Source: Amoebophrya sp. A120 | Lineage: Eukaryota; Sar; Dinophyceae; Syndiniales; Amoebophryaceae | Direction of reading: 5' to 3' | DNA length: 40,035 nucleotides | Assembly: GCA_905178155.1 (NCBI GenBank) | Contig: CAJINV010000025.1 | Location: 406,612 to 446,646 of the forward strand | The notes under the pieces: model-generated | What the model was told of the DNA's origin: nothing | Databases searched by the model: none | Seen by the model: only the letters and a program-made list of their open reading frames with translations | Program-made: the position numbers and the translations under genes | In this document: one piece after another, positions 20,801-30,607 of the stretch | How the letters are laid out: every line of letters starts with the position of its first letter | Position numbering within the stretch: position 1 is the stretch's first letter

Positions 20801-23800
20801 CCAGTAAAAGTAGAGATATTCGGGGCGGTCAAACAAAAGTAGAGATATTCGGGGCGGTCAGGCAAAAGTGGAGATGGGCGGTCGAGCAAGAGTAGAGAGA
20901 TTCGGGGCGGTCAGGCGAAAGCGGAGATACTCGGAGCGGTCAAGCAAGAGGAGAGATACTCGCAGCGGCCGAACAAGTAAAAGTAGAGATATTCCGGGCG
21001 GTCAAACAAAAGTAGAGATATTCGGGGCGGTCGGGCAAAAGTGGAGATATTCGGAGCGGTCAAGCAAAAATAGAGATACTCGCAGCGGCCGAACGCGTAA
21101 GCGTAGAGATATTCCGCGCGGTCGAACAAAAGTAGAGATATTCGGGGCGGTCATGCAAAAGTGGAGATATTCGGAGCGGTCAAGCAAGAGTAGAGATATT
21201 CGGGGCGGTCAGGCGAAAGCGGAGAAATTCGGAGCGGTCAAGCAAAAGTAGAGATATTCGCAGCGGCCGAACCAGTAAGAGTAGAGATATACCGGGCGGC
21301 CAAAGAAAAGTAGAGATATTCGGGGCGGTCGGGCAAAAGTGGAGATATTCGGAGCGGTCAGGCAAATAAAAGCAGAGATATTCGGGGCGGTCAGGCGAAA
21401 GCGGAGATATTCGGAGCGGTCAAGCAAAATTAGAGATATTCGCAGCGGCCGAACAAGTAAGAGGAAAGATATGCCGGGCGGTCAAACAAAAAGCAGAGAT
21501 ATTCGGGGCGGTCAGGCAAAAGCGGAGATATTCGGAGCGGTCAAGCAAGAGTAGAGATATTCGGGGCGGTCAGGCGACAGCGGAGATATTCGGAGCGGTC
21601 AAGCAAAAGTAGAGATATTCGCAGCGGCCGAACAAGTAAAAGTAGAGACATTCCGGGTGGTCATTCAAACAACAGTAGAGATATTCGGGGCGGTCAGGCA
21701 ACAGTGGAGATATTCGGAGCGGTCAAGCAAAAGCAGAGATACTCGGGGCGGTCAGGCGACAGCGGAGATATTCGGAGTGGTCAAGCAAGAGTAGGGATAT
21801 TCGCAGCGGCCGAACAAGTAAAAGTAGAGACATTCCGGGCGGTCAAACAAAAGAAGAGATATTCGGGGCGGTCAGGCAACAGTGGAGATATTCGGAGCGG
21901 TCGAGCAAAAGTAGAGACATTCGGGGCGGTCAGGCGAAAGCGGAGATATTCGGAGCGGTCTTCGGGGGGGGCGGTCAGGCAAAAGTGGAGATATTCGGAG
22001 CGGTCAAGCAAGAGTAGAGATATTCGGGGCGGTCAGGCGAAAGCGAAGATACTCGGAGCGGTCAAGTAAAAGTAGAGATATTCGCAGCGGCCGAACAAGT
22101 AAAAGTAGAGATATTCCGGGCGGTCAAACAAAAGAAGAGATATTCGGGGCGGCCCGCCAGGCAAAAGGGGAGATATTCGGAGCGGTCAAGCAAAATTTGA
22201 GATATTCGGGGCGGTCACGCGAGCGCGGAGATATTCGGAGCGGTCAAGCAAAAGTAGAGATATTCGCAGCGGCCCAACAAGTAAGAGTCGAGATATTCCG
22301 GGCGGTCAAACAGCAGCAGAGATATTCGGGGCGGTCAGGCAAAAGTGGAGATATTCGGAGCGGTCAAGCAAAAGTAGAGATATTCGGGGCGGTCAGGCGA
22401 GAGCGGAGATATTCGGAGCGGTCAAGCAAAAGGAGAGATATTCGCAGCGGCCGAACAAGTAAAAGTAGAGATATTGCGGGCGGTCCGTCAAACAAAGTTA
22501 GAGATATTCCCTCGGGGCGGTCAGGCAAAAGTGGAGACATTCGGAGCGGTCAGACAAAAGTAGAGATATTCGGGGCGGGCAGGCGACAGCGGAGATATTC
22601 GGAGCGGTCAAGCAACAGTAGAGATATTCGCAGCGGCCGAACAAGTAAAAGGAGAGAGATTCCGGGCGGTCAAGCAAAAGTAGAGAAATTCGGGGCGGTC
22701 AGGCAAAAGCGGAGATATTCGGGGCGGTCAGGCAAAAGTAGAGATATTCGGGGCAAGCGTAGAGATATTCGCAGCGGCCGAACAAGTAAAAGTAGAGATA
22801 TTCCGGGCGGTCAAACAAAAGGAGAGATATTCGGGGCGGTCAGGCAAAAGTGGAGATATTCCGAGCGGCCAAGCAAAAGGAGAGACTTTCAGGGCGGGCA
22901 GGCGAAAGAGGAGATATTCGGAGCGGTCAAGCAAAAGTAGAGAGATTCGCAGCGGCCGAACGAGTAAAAGGAGAGATATTCCGGGCGGTCAGACAAAAGT
23001 AGAGATATTCGGGGCCGTCCGGCAAAAGTGGAGATATTCGGAGCGGTCAGGCAAAAGTAGAGATACTCGGGGCGGTCAGGCGAAAGCGGCGACATTCGGA
23101 GCGGTCAAGCAAAAGTAGAGATATTCGCAGCGGCCGAACAAGTAAAAGTAGAGAGATTCCGGGCGGTCCGTCAAACAAAAGTAGAGATATTCGGGGCGGT
23201 CACTCACTCAGGCAAAAGGGGAGATATTCGGAGCGGTCAGGCAAAAGTAGAGATATTCGGGGCGGTCAGGCGAAGGCGGAGATATTCCTTCGGAGCGGTC
23301 AAGCAAAAGTCGAGATATTCGCAGCGGCCGAACAAGTAAAAGTAGAGATATTCCAGGCGGCCACTCAAACAAAAGGAGAGATATTCGGGGCGGTCAGGCA
23401 AAAGCGGAGATATTCGGAGCGGTCCAGCAAAAGTAGAGATATTCGGGGCGGGCAGGCGACAGCGGAGATATTCGGAGGGAGCGACCAAGCAAAAGTAGAG
23501 ATATTCGCAGCGGCCGAACAAGTAAAAGCTGAGATATTCCGGGCGGTCAAACAAAAGTAGAGATATTCGGGGCGGTCAGGCAAATAAAAGCGGAGATATT
23601 CGGAGCGGTCAGGCAAGAGTAGAGATATTCGGGGCGGTCAGGCGACGGCGGAGATATTCGGAGCGGTCAAGCAAAAGTAGGGATATTCGCAGCGGCCGTC
23701 CGAACAAATAAAAGTAGAGATATTCCGGGCGGTCAGACAAGTGTAGAGATATTCGGGGCGGTCAGGCAAAAGTGGAGACATTCGGAGCGGTCAGGCAAAA

Positions 23801-26800
23801 GCAGAGATATTCGGGGCGGGCAGGCGAAAGCGGAGATATTCGGAGCGGTCAAGCAAAAGTAGAGATATTCGCAGCGGTCGAACGAGCAAAAGTAGAGATA
23901 TTCCGGGCGGTCAAACAAAAGCAGAGATATTCGGGGCGGTCAGGCAAAAGTGGAGACATTCGGAGCGGTCAAGTAAAAGTAGGGACAGATACTCGGGGCG
24001 GTCAGGCGACAGCGGAGATATTCGGAGCGGTCAAGCAAAAGTAGAGATATTCGCAGCGGCCGAACCCGTAAAAGTAGAGATATTCCGGGCGGTCAAACAA
24101 AAGTAGAGACATTCGGGGCGGTCAGGCAAAAGTGGAGATATTCGGAGCGGCCAAGCGACCGTAGATATATTCGGGGCGGTCACGCGGAAGCGGAGATATT
24201 CGGAGCGGTCAGGCAAGTCAAGAGCAGAGATATTCGCAGCGGCCGAACAAGTAAAAGCTGAGACATTCCGGGCGGTCAAACAAAAGTAGAGATATTCGGG
24301 GCGGTCAGGCAAAAGTGGAGATATTCGGAGCGGTCAGGCAAAAGTAGAGATATTCGGGGCGGTCAGGCGAAAGCGGAGATATTCGGAGCGGTCAGGCAAA
24401 AGTAGAGATATTCGGGGCGGTCAGGCGAAAGCGGAGATATTCGGAGCGGTCAAGCAAAAGTAGAGATATTCGCAGCGGCCGTCTCCGAACAAGTAAAAGT
24501 AGAGAGATTCCGGGCGGTCAAACAAAAGTAGAGATATTCGGGGCGGTGAGGCAAAAGTGGAGATATTCGGAGCGGTCAGGCAAAAGTAGAGATATTCGGG
24601 GCGGTCAGGCGAAAGCGGAGATATTCGGAGCGGTCAAGCAAAAGTAGAGATATTCGCAGCGGCCGTCTCCGAACAAGTAAAAGTAGAGAGATTCCGGGCG
24701 GTCAAACAAAAGTAGAGATATTCGGGGCGGTGAGGCAAAAGTGGAGATATTCGGAGCGGTCAGGCAAAAGTAGAGATATTCGGGGCGGTCAGGCGAAAGC
24801 GGAGATATTCGGAGCGGTCAAGCAAAAGTAGAGATATTCGCAGCGGCCGTCTCCGAACAAGTAAAAGTAGAGAGATTCCGGGCGGTCAAACAAAAGTAGA
24901 GATATTCGGGGCGGTGAGGCAAAAGTGGAGATATTCGGAGCGGTCAGGCAAAAGTAGAGATATTCGGGGCGGTCAGGCGAAAGCGGAGATATTCGGAGCG
25001 GTCAAGCAAAAGTAGAGATATTCGCAGCGGCCGTCTCCGAACAAGTAAAAGTAGAGAGATTCCGGGCGGTCAAACAAAAGTAGAGATATTCGGGGCGGTG
25101 AGGCAAAAGTGGAGATATTCGGAGCGGTCAGGCAAAAGTAGAGATATTCGGGGCGGTCAGGCGAAAGCGGAGATATTCGGAGCGGTCAAGCAAAAGTAGA
25201 GATATTCGCAGCGGCCGTCTCCGAACAAGTAAAAGTAGAGAGATTCCGGGCGGTCAAACAAAAGTAGAGATATTCGGGGCGGTGAGGCAAAAGTGGAGAT
25301 ATTCGGAGCGGTCAGGCAAAAGTAGAGATATTCGGGGCGGTCAGGCGAAAGCGGAGATATTCGGAGCGGTCAAGCAAAAGTAGAGATATTCGCAGCGGCC
25401 GTCTCCGAACAAGTAAAAGTAGAGAGATTCCGGGCGGTCAAACAAAAGTAGAGATATTCGGGGCGGTGAGGCAAAAGTGGAGATATTCGGAGCGGTCAGG
25501 CAAAAGTAGAGATATTCGGGGCGGTCAGGCGAAAGCGGAGATATTCGGAGCGGTCAAGCAAAAGTAGAGATATTCGCAGCGGCCGTCTCCGAACAAGTAA
25601 AAGTAGAGAGATTCCGGGCGGTCAAACAAAAGTAGAGATATTCGGGGCGGTGAGGCAAAAGTGGAGATATTCGGAGCGGTCAGGCAAAAGTAGAGATATT
25701 CGGGGCGGTCAGGCGAAAGCGGAGATATTCGGAGCGGTCAAGCAAAAGTAGAGATATTCGCAGCGGCCGTCTCCGAACAAGTAAAAGTAGAGAGATTCCG
25801 GGCGGTCAAACAAAAGTAGAGATATTCGGGGCGGTGAGGCAAAAGTGGAGATATTCGGAGCGGTCAGGCAAAAGTAGAGATATTCGGGGCGGTCAGGCGA
25901 AAGCGGAGATATTCGGAGCGGTCAAGCAAAAGTAGAGATATTCGCAGTGGCCGAACGAGTAGCAGCAGAGATATTCCGGGCGGTCAGACAGCAGTAGAGA
26001 TATTCGGGGCGGTCAGGCAAAAGCGGAGATATTCGGAGCGGTCAAGCAAGAGGAGAGATATTCGGGGCGGTCACGCGAAAGCGGAGACATTCGGAGCGGT
26101 CAGGCAAAAGTAGAGATATTCGCAGCGGCCGAACAAGTAAAACTATCTAGACAGAGATATTCCGGGCGGTCGAACAAAAGTAGAGACATTCGGGGCGGTC
26201 AGGCAAAAGTGGAGATATTCGGAGCGGTCGAGCAAAAATAGAGATATTCGGGGCGGTCAGGCGAAAGCGGAGATATTCGGAGCGGTCAAGCAAAAGTAGA
26301 GACTGATATTCGCAGCGGCCGAACAAGTACAAGTAAAAGTAGACATATTCCGGGCGGTCGAACAAAAGTAGAGATATTCGGGGCGGTCAGGCAAAAGCGG
26401 AGATATTCGGGGCGGTCAAGCAGAAGTAGAGATATTCGGGGCGGTCAGGCGAAAGCGGAGATATTCGGAGCGGTCAAGCAAAAGGAGAGATATTCGCAGC
26501 GGCCGAACAAGTAAAAGTAGAGACTGATACTCCGGGCGGTCAAACAAAAGTAGAGACATTCGGGGCGGCCAAGCAAAAGCGGACACATTCGAAGCGGTGA
26601 AGCAAAAGCAGAGATATTCGGGGCGATCACGCGAGAGTGGAGATATTCGGAGCGGTCGAGCAGAAGTAGAGTCAGTCCGTTGATTTTGCGTTCCAATGAA
26701 TGTGGGGCCATTTCTGGAAGACCAGGCCCCAGTTTCAGAAGCTTGCTATTGAGTAAAGGGGAGGGGGGTCTTTCATTTTAACATTTGCCCAAGCTGCACT

Positions 26801-27905
26801 ACGTCGACGGGATGATCAAAGCGGAGCACTTTTTTCCTGCAGGGGTAGAATTCAATCAGGAGGGGCTTCCACTTCGTGGGGCGGCACCCTCCGCGCATGT
26901 CGTCTTCGAGCCCGCCGCCCTGCAGTATCAAGTGCAAATATGTCTGGGTCTGGAAGAGTGTAGACTTGTCACGCAGATTTTCCATGACCCACAATGTCTG
27001 GAATGCGGGACCTAGCATGACAGACTCTGCGAGGTCTCTGTCATGCCTATCCTCCATGAGAAACTCCCTCCCAAGTTGGTCGAAAGTGGACTGCTTTGGG
27101 CTCTCATGCAACACAGATCTTTGCATGATTCACATTTAGAAGCATGATAAGTTGCAATCTTCCAGACCCAGACATATTTGCAATCCATATGCAGATGAGC
27201 GACGCGATCTACGCCCGGCTGCCCTTCACGTATCAAATGTAAAAACGTCTGGGTCTGGAAACTTGTGATGCTGGGTGGCGTATCATGAGGAGGCCACAAG
27301 AGCTGGCCAAGCATGACAAGTTTTTGAGCTCCTAGGTGTTGCCTATTCCGCATGACAAACTGCGTTTCTGCATGACAGAAAAATGAGGCTCTTGGGTAAC
27401 ATGCATGACAGATTTAAGAGTCATGCCAGACAAGCATGACGAACACACATTCTTCCAGACCCAGACATTTATTTTTACATTTGATATCACGCCCATGCAC
27501 GCCATCTACCAGACCGTGCTTGACTTTGTCGAGCGTAAGTTCTTCCCCGCACAAAGAAGTCAGGAACCACCCGCGTCGGCCCCCGGCGGCGGTAGTGCAA
27601 TTGTAACAGGAAGCACTACAACTGCTACTACTGCAGCTAGTACCCCCGCCGCGAGTACGAGAACTGCCACGACCCCGCCGCCCGTCTGGTCAGAGAAGCT
27701 CCGCAGAAAAGACAGCAGAGCGGCTGGCGTAGACGCTACCGGCTCCGAGCACCAGAGCCAGATGACTTATGATCTTCTACATGAAAGTCTCACGGAAGCG
27801 CAGCGGTCCTGGCTTTCCTTCCGAGTGTGGTTTGACGACATGGCGGCGGAATACTACGACGGCGTGATTGCGTATGGAAAGAAAAAAATTCGTCGCAGTC
27901 CCTAA
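17816..27905 (+). CDS. Unrecognised 518-aa protein, 8 exons, one intron of 6,972 bp
   Basis: Exons: 17816-17906, 18174-18213, 18378-18652, 18924-19018, 19348-19810, 26783-26925, 27195-27230, 27492-27905; total 1557 nt. All exons keep one frame when each introner and one copy of its flanking repeat are removed. The N-terminus is Ala-rich and basic (MAAAKANANMARLHKH, RRFFKKLKSG). The middle has a possible folded stretch from about 168 (LPHALRICDEEL, LENAKWKQFWLD), then a Ser/Ala/Glu-rich linker. A second conserved-looking block (KLHYVDGMIKAEHFFPAGVEF) spans the giant intron. A Thr/Ala-rich linker precedes a C-terminal amphipathic segment ending AYGKKKIRRSP. No signal peptide, membrane span or catalytic motif seen. 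I do not recognise a family. The junctions at 19018/19348 and 19810/26783 are the least certain. Confidence 0.75.
17907..18168. mobile_element. Introner, A type (262 bp)
   Basis: Left TATGAAATGTAAAAATGTCT; right CAGACCCAG, CATTTTTACTATTGATA. Target duplication GCGGA at 17902-17906 and 18169-18173. The two halves are complementary along much of their length (AATGCAACATTTGTGATGC against GCATGACAAGTTGCATT), so the transcript would form a long hairpin. Confidence 0.93.
18214..18372. mobile_element. Introner, C type, reversed (159 bp)
   Basis: Left TATGAACTGCAAAAGTG; right GCGATACTTTTGCACAGGATA. Target duplication TTACC at 18209-18213 and 18373-18377. Opposite orientation to the C-type elements at 31803 and 35202. 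Confidence 0.9.
18653..18918. mobile_element. Introner, A type (266 bp)
   Basis: Left TATCGACTGTAAAAATGTCT; right CAGACCCAG, CATTTTTGCATTTGATA. Target duplication CCCGC at 18648-18652 and 18919-18923. Confidence 0.92.
19019..19344. mobile_element. Diverged A-type introner (~326 bp)
   Basis: Left TAGGAAATTGCAAATCTCTC followed by TGAGTCTGGAAGAATGC, a decayed A core; right CTTCAGACCTCC with AGATTTGCAATGCAT. Flanking repeat only GCG (19016-19018 and 19345-19347), so the ends are accurate to a few bases. Removal keeps frame (PVA to FLKPNQ). Confidence 0.65.
20309..20545. repeat. CAA-rich microsatellite
   Basis: Tandem CAACAACAACG and CAACAACTCCA units, best kept from 20449 to 20520. It generates Thr/Gln/Asn-rich and Cys/Val-rich frames on both strands that are artefacts. 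It lies within the giant introner, just before the satellite. Confidence 0.95.
20628..26690. repeat. 29-33 bp satellite array with higher-order structure
   Basis: Monomer GAGATATTCGG(A/G)GCGG followed by TCA(A/G)GCAAAAGTA (29 bp), alternating with a 33-bp variant reading TTCGCAGCGGCCGAACAAGT and a CCGGGCGGTCAAACAAAAG variant. About six monomers form a ~180-bp higher-order unit through most of the array. Divergence is moderate, with short insertions (for example 22490, 23205, 23287, 24484). All frames here are repeat translations (YLRGGQAKAE-like) and not genes. Confidence 0.95.
24481..25952. repeat. Eight copies of a homogenised 184-bp higher-order unit
   Basis: GTCTCCGAACAAG recurs at 24481, 24665, 24849, 25033, 25217, 25401, 25585 and 25769, exactly 184 bp apart. 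By eye the intervening sequence is identical from copy to copy, including the private GGCGGTGAGGC variant; only the end of the last copy departs (CAGTGG at 25946). Confidence 0.92.
26926..27189. mobile_element. Introner, A type (264 bp)
   Basis: Left TATCAAGTGCAAATATG; right CATATTTGCAATCCATA. Target duplication TGCAG at 26921-26925 and 27190-27194. Removal joins FEPAALQ to MSDAIYARLPFT. Confidence 0.94.
27231..27486. mobile_element. Introner, A type (256 bp)
   Basis: Left TATCAAATGTAAAAACG; right CCAGACCCAG, CATTTATTTTTACATTTGATA-like end. Target duplication TCACG at 27226-27230 and 27487-27491. Confidence 0.93.
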
Positions 27906-27964
27906 TACTATAATCTTGCAACCTGTGCATGACAGGAGATTCACCTGGCGTTACAGCTTTTTCT

Positions 27965-29070
27965 ATGTATCATTCCGCAAACACAAGGGGAGTCGCGTAT
28001 GAAGTCTAGTCTTGCCTTGTGATGCTGCATTTCTACCCATGATGAGAGACAGCTTCGTGTTAGAAGAATCCGTATGAGTCGTGATCCTGATCGTGACAAA
28101 TTTTGTTTCGTGCATATTGCGGGGCCGGGCCGGTCGCGTGGTAGTCCTGGTCAAACGCAGTACATTCTGCAGCGCGCGCCCGGAAATGTGCCCGAGCGAA
28201 TGGAGATTACTGAGGAGCTATCAAATGTAAAAATGTCTGGGTCTGGAAGAATCCGAAATTTCTTATGCTGTTTTTGCATGACACAGAATGTCTGTCATGG
28301 AAGCCCTAGCATCACAGATCTTGCCTTCCTGATACCTATTCCGCATGACAAATGCCCTCCACGCGTAGCACAAACCGGACTCCTTTTGCTGGTCATGCAC
28401 TACAGAATTTTTTAGAGTCCAAAGTTAGCATCACAAGTTCCAACCTTCCAGACCCACACATTTTTGCAATCCATAGGAGCAGATTGTTTTTGACCAGGAC
28501 AGAAAGCAGCGGCACAAATTCTTCGGAAGGATCGGTCTCTTTTTCACGTTTTATCAAATGCAAAGATGTCTGGGTCTGGAAGAATGCAACTTGTGATGCT
28601 GCGTTTCGATTCCAAAAAAATCTGTATTGCATGAGCAGAAAAGGAAATGCAATTTTTGCTACGCGGAGCGGGCATTTGTCAGGCGGAATAGGCACCGAGA
28701 AGCCCTCAAAAAATCTGTGATGCTGGGGCACGCATCGCAGACGTCATGGCTCATGCAAAACGTGCGTGACAAGTCTTAGAACCTTCCAGACCCAGACACT
28801 TTTGCACTTGATACTTTCTGCTACTCGACAGTGGCCTACTTGCGGAATCGGCGGAGCCGAAACATGGCCGTGCGGGACTGCGTACGGCAAGAAAGGGCAA
28901 AAATGCAGGACGAAGAGGATCAACATCTTGTAGCGGACAGAAGACGCGACCGCACGGAGTGGAACGACAAAAACGGCGAAACACTCACAAAAGCGGATCG
29001 TGGCAATGACCCAGAAGCAGTAGAGCGTATCCCTCGCAAACATAATCGATCTGGATCTGAGAGATTGTAG
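27965..29070 (+). CDS. Unrecognised 150-aa single-span membrane protein, 4 exons
   Basis: Exons: 27965-27997, 28122-28218, 28481-28551, 28819-29070; total 453 nt. Start ATG at 27965 gives MYHSANTRGVAGPGRSRG; a later ATG at 28074 lies inside the first introner and is rejected. Residues about 66-85 (HKFFGRIGLFFTFCYSTVAY) form one hydrophobic segment rebuilt across the 28552-28813 introner. The C-terminal half is highly charged (LRNRRSRN, VRQERAKMQDEEDQH, RRRDRTEWNDKN) and may be helical and coiled. The gene starts 60 bp after the previous stop. A truncated copy of its last exon lies at 39789-40035. Family unknown. Frame is conserved over three junctions. Confidence 0.68.
27998..28116. mobile_element. 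Short introner (119 bp)
   Basis: Begins TATGAAGTCTAG, ends TTTTGTTTCGTGCATA. Flanked by TCGCG (27993-27997) and TTGCG (28117-28121), 4 of 5 matching. Contains TTGTGATGCTGC and GTGACAAATTTTG motifs usual in introners. Removal joins RGVA to GPGRS in frame. Confidence 0.6.
28219..28475. mobile_element. Introner, A type (257 bp)
   Basis: Left TATCAAATGTAAAAATGTCT; right CAGACCCACACATTTTTGCAATCCATA. Target duplication GGAGC at 28214-28218 and 28476-28480, exact. Confidence 0.93.
28552..28813. mobile_element. Introner, A type (262 bp)
   Basis: Left TATCAAATGCAAAGATGTCT; right CAGACCCAG, CACTTTTGCACTTGATA. Flanks CGTTT (28547-28551) and CTTTC (28814-28818) match poorly. The duplicate at 39838 reads CGTTT at the right flank, which suggests the right copy here has mutated since. 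Confidence 0.88.
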
Positions 29071-29290
29071 ATGGATTCTAATTCTTGCAGAAGTTTCTAA
29101 ATGCAGCTTTTCAGTGCGCCATGAAACGGTCGCTCAACTTGAGGACCGCTAGTGGGCAAGACCTTGTTTATTTCCACTCATGATCACGCAGCACGGAAGA
29201 TTTTTGTGTCCTGACGCTGCAAGGGGAATGTCACAGGACTGGATGAACATCTTTCAGACAGCCCGGGAAGTACTAGATGTTTGCAATGCA
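29071..29290. other. Between-gene sequence, possible 5' exon of the next gene
   Basis: It holds a short ATG frame at 29230 (MSQDWMNIFQTAREVLD, then stop) that is out of frame with the exons at 29516 onward. GTTTGCAATGCATA at 29280-29293 resembles an A-type right end, but no left partner was found. Confidence 0.35.
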
Positions 29291-30607
29291 TAGAACAAGA
29301 GGTCTATGGAGAGAAAAAAGTTTGTCACAGTCACTAAGTTGCAGGTTTTGCATTGCAAATTTTTTTTGCATCACAACTTCTTCTTGTATTGCAGAAACAC
29401 TAGGGAAATCCCTTATGAAGTGTGGCTGTGATGCATTTTTACGCATGACAGACAATTTTGTCTTGCAAAAATGCCCATGGGTGATCGTGGCGAACTTTTT
29501 TCTTTTCATAAGGTCCTGCACTTCGACCAGTTTCCAGCTCTTCTCCGGCCCCCGGTGGAAGCGGATCCATTTTACCTGAGCGAGATATGAATTGCAAAAG
29601 TGTCTGGGTCTGGAAGAATGGCAGACTTGTCATGCAGGTTTTCCATGACCCATCAGGTCTGGTATGTAGGACATAGCATGACAGATTCAGATTCTGTGAG
29701 AGCTCTATCATGCCTATCCTGCATGAGAAACTGCCTCGCGATTAGGTCAAAAGTGGACAGCTTGTGGTAATCATGCAACACAGGTGTCTTTTTACATGAT
29801 TCAGATTTAGCATGACAAGTTGCATCCTTCCAGACCCAGACACTTTTACATTTGATACGAGAAGCTGCGCCACCAAAGCAGCGGGTTTAACTGGCGCAAT
29901 ATCCAGTGCAAATCATATGTCCAGGTCTGGAAAGTTGGAACTTGTCATGCTAGCTGTACATCCCTGGGTGGAAATCTGTATTGCATACCCAACACAAGTC
30001 GCAGCCTCTCTTTTCATGCGACAAAACGTAGTTTCTCGTGCGGACCACTGCACTACGAGAAAGCGTTTTAGCAAGTTGTCATGCTGGGGCGCAATCGGAC
30101 GTGTTTCCATCATCTACATTGATTTTAGTATCACAAGTTCTCTCCAGAGGACCCAGACATGCTTGCAATTGATACGCAACGCTTTGGTGCCTGTCATCGG
30201 ATTCAACTTCGCCAATCTGCTCTTCGTCTACCCCTTTGCCGTCAATGGGACCTATCCATTGCAAATATATTTATCTGGGTTGGGAAAAGTGGACCGTGTG
30301 TTGCATGTCTTGCATTCTTGAAAACTCTGTGTTGCACAGCCAGCAAAGTCGCTACTTTTTCGTCACGCAAGAACCACGCAGTGCGTCATGCGTGCTACGC
30401 ATCAGACGGCGTGAACTGAAGTCGTCATGCTTGGCTGCACTTGAAAGCGCCAGTGACTTATCCATACTTCAGCATCACAAATTTCCAGAGGATCCAAACA
30501 TATTTGCAATGCATAGGGTCTACTTCTTTGCCATGCCGGCAGTGACGGCCGGGTTCGTTACCGGCAGTTTGGGACTGATCCTTTGGCACGACTTGTTTTA
30601 CCTGTGA
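29290..30607 (+). CDS. Hydrophobic protein, C-terminal part, 5 exons seen (partial at 5' end)
   Basis: Exons: about 29294-29304, 29516-29585, 29863-29899, 30180-30252, 30521-30607. The joined frame reads EQEVLHFDQFPALLRPPVEA, FYLSEKLRHQSSGFNWRN, then two hydrophobic segments (ALVPVIGFNFANLLFVYPFA and YFFAMPAVTAGFVTGSLGLI) ending WHDLFYL-stop. This suggests a multi-pass membrane protein. The four junctions are separated by introners with good flanking repeats. The start codon and earlier exons are not identified: the frame is open back to a TGA near 29202 without an ATG. The junction at 30252/30521 could give Thr-Tyr or Val-Tyr. Family unknown. Confidence 0.6.
29305..29510. mobile_element. Introner, E type (206 bp)
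   Basis: Left TATGGAGAGAAAAAAGTTTG; right, on the other strand, TATGAAAAGAAAAAAGTTCG. Target duplication AGGTC at 29300-29304 and 29511-29515, exact. It is the only resolved introner whose duplication would allow cleavage as AG|GT...AG|G. Confidence 0.88.
29586..29857. mobile_element. Introner, A type (272 bp)
   Basis: Left TATGAATTGCAAAAGTGTCT; right CAGACCCAG, CACTTTTACATTTGATA. Target duplication CGAGA at 29581-29585 and 29858-29862. Confidence 0.93.
29900..30174. mobile_element. Introner, A type (275 bp)
   Basis: Left TATCCAGTGCAAATCATATG then TCCAGGTCTGG; right CCAGAGGACCCAG, CATGCTTGCAATTGATA. Target duplication CGCAA at 29895-29899 and 30175-30179. Confidence 0.9.
30253..30515. mobile_element. 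Introner, A type, diverged core (263 bp)
   Basis: Left TATCCATTGCAAATATATTT then CTGGGTTGGGAA; right TTCCAGAGGATCC, CATATTTGCAATGCATA. Flanks GGACC (30248-30252) and GGGTC (30516-30520) match 3 of 5. Confidence 0.8.

Larger units (their letters stand above)
19811..26782. mobile_element. Giant B-type introner carrying a satellite array (6,972 bp)
   Basis: Left end TATCACGAGGAAAAACTCCC plus CCTCCCCATAATC matches other B-type starts. Right end TAAAGGGGAGGGGGGTC then TTTCATTTTAACA matches B-type ends. Target duplication is weak (GACAC against AACAT), but removal joins VGGMT to HLPKLHYVDG in frame. Everything from about 19900 to 26750, including the AAC microsatellite and the satellite, lies inside. 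Length exceeds the usual 320-380 bp about twentyfold. Confidence 0.75.

Noticed and set aside
20628-26690. Long frames encoding repeated YSERSSKSRDIRGGQ-like and RPEYLYFCLTAPNIS-like proteins
   Set aside because: They are translations of the 29-33 bp satellite in several frames on both strands, with lengths set by indels and not by coding constraint.
20628-26690. CRISPR-like regular repeats
   Set aside because: No unique spacers: the intervals are themselves repeats, and the context is eukaryotic with split genes.
28074-28218. ATG at 28074 as start of the 28-kb gene
   Set aside because: It falls inside a short introner (27998-28116); joining the outer exons gives an upstream ATG at 27965 in the same frame.
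29230-29292. ATG frame MSQDWMNIFQTAREVLD as first exon of the hydrophobic-protein gene
   Set aside because: It is out of frame with the exons at 29516 onward and ends at a TAG; kept only as a possible upstream frame.
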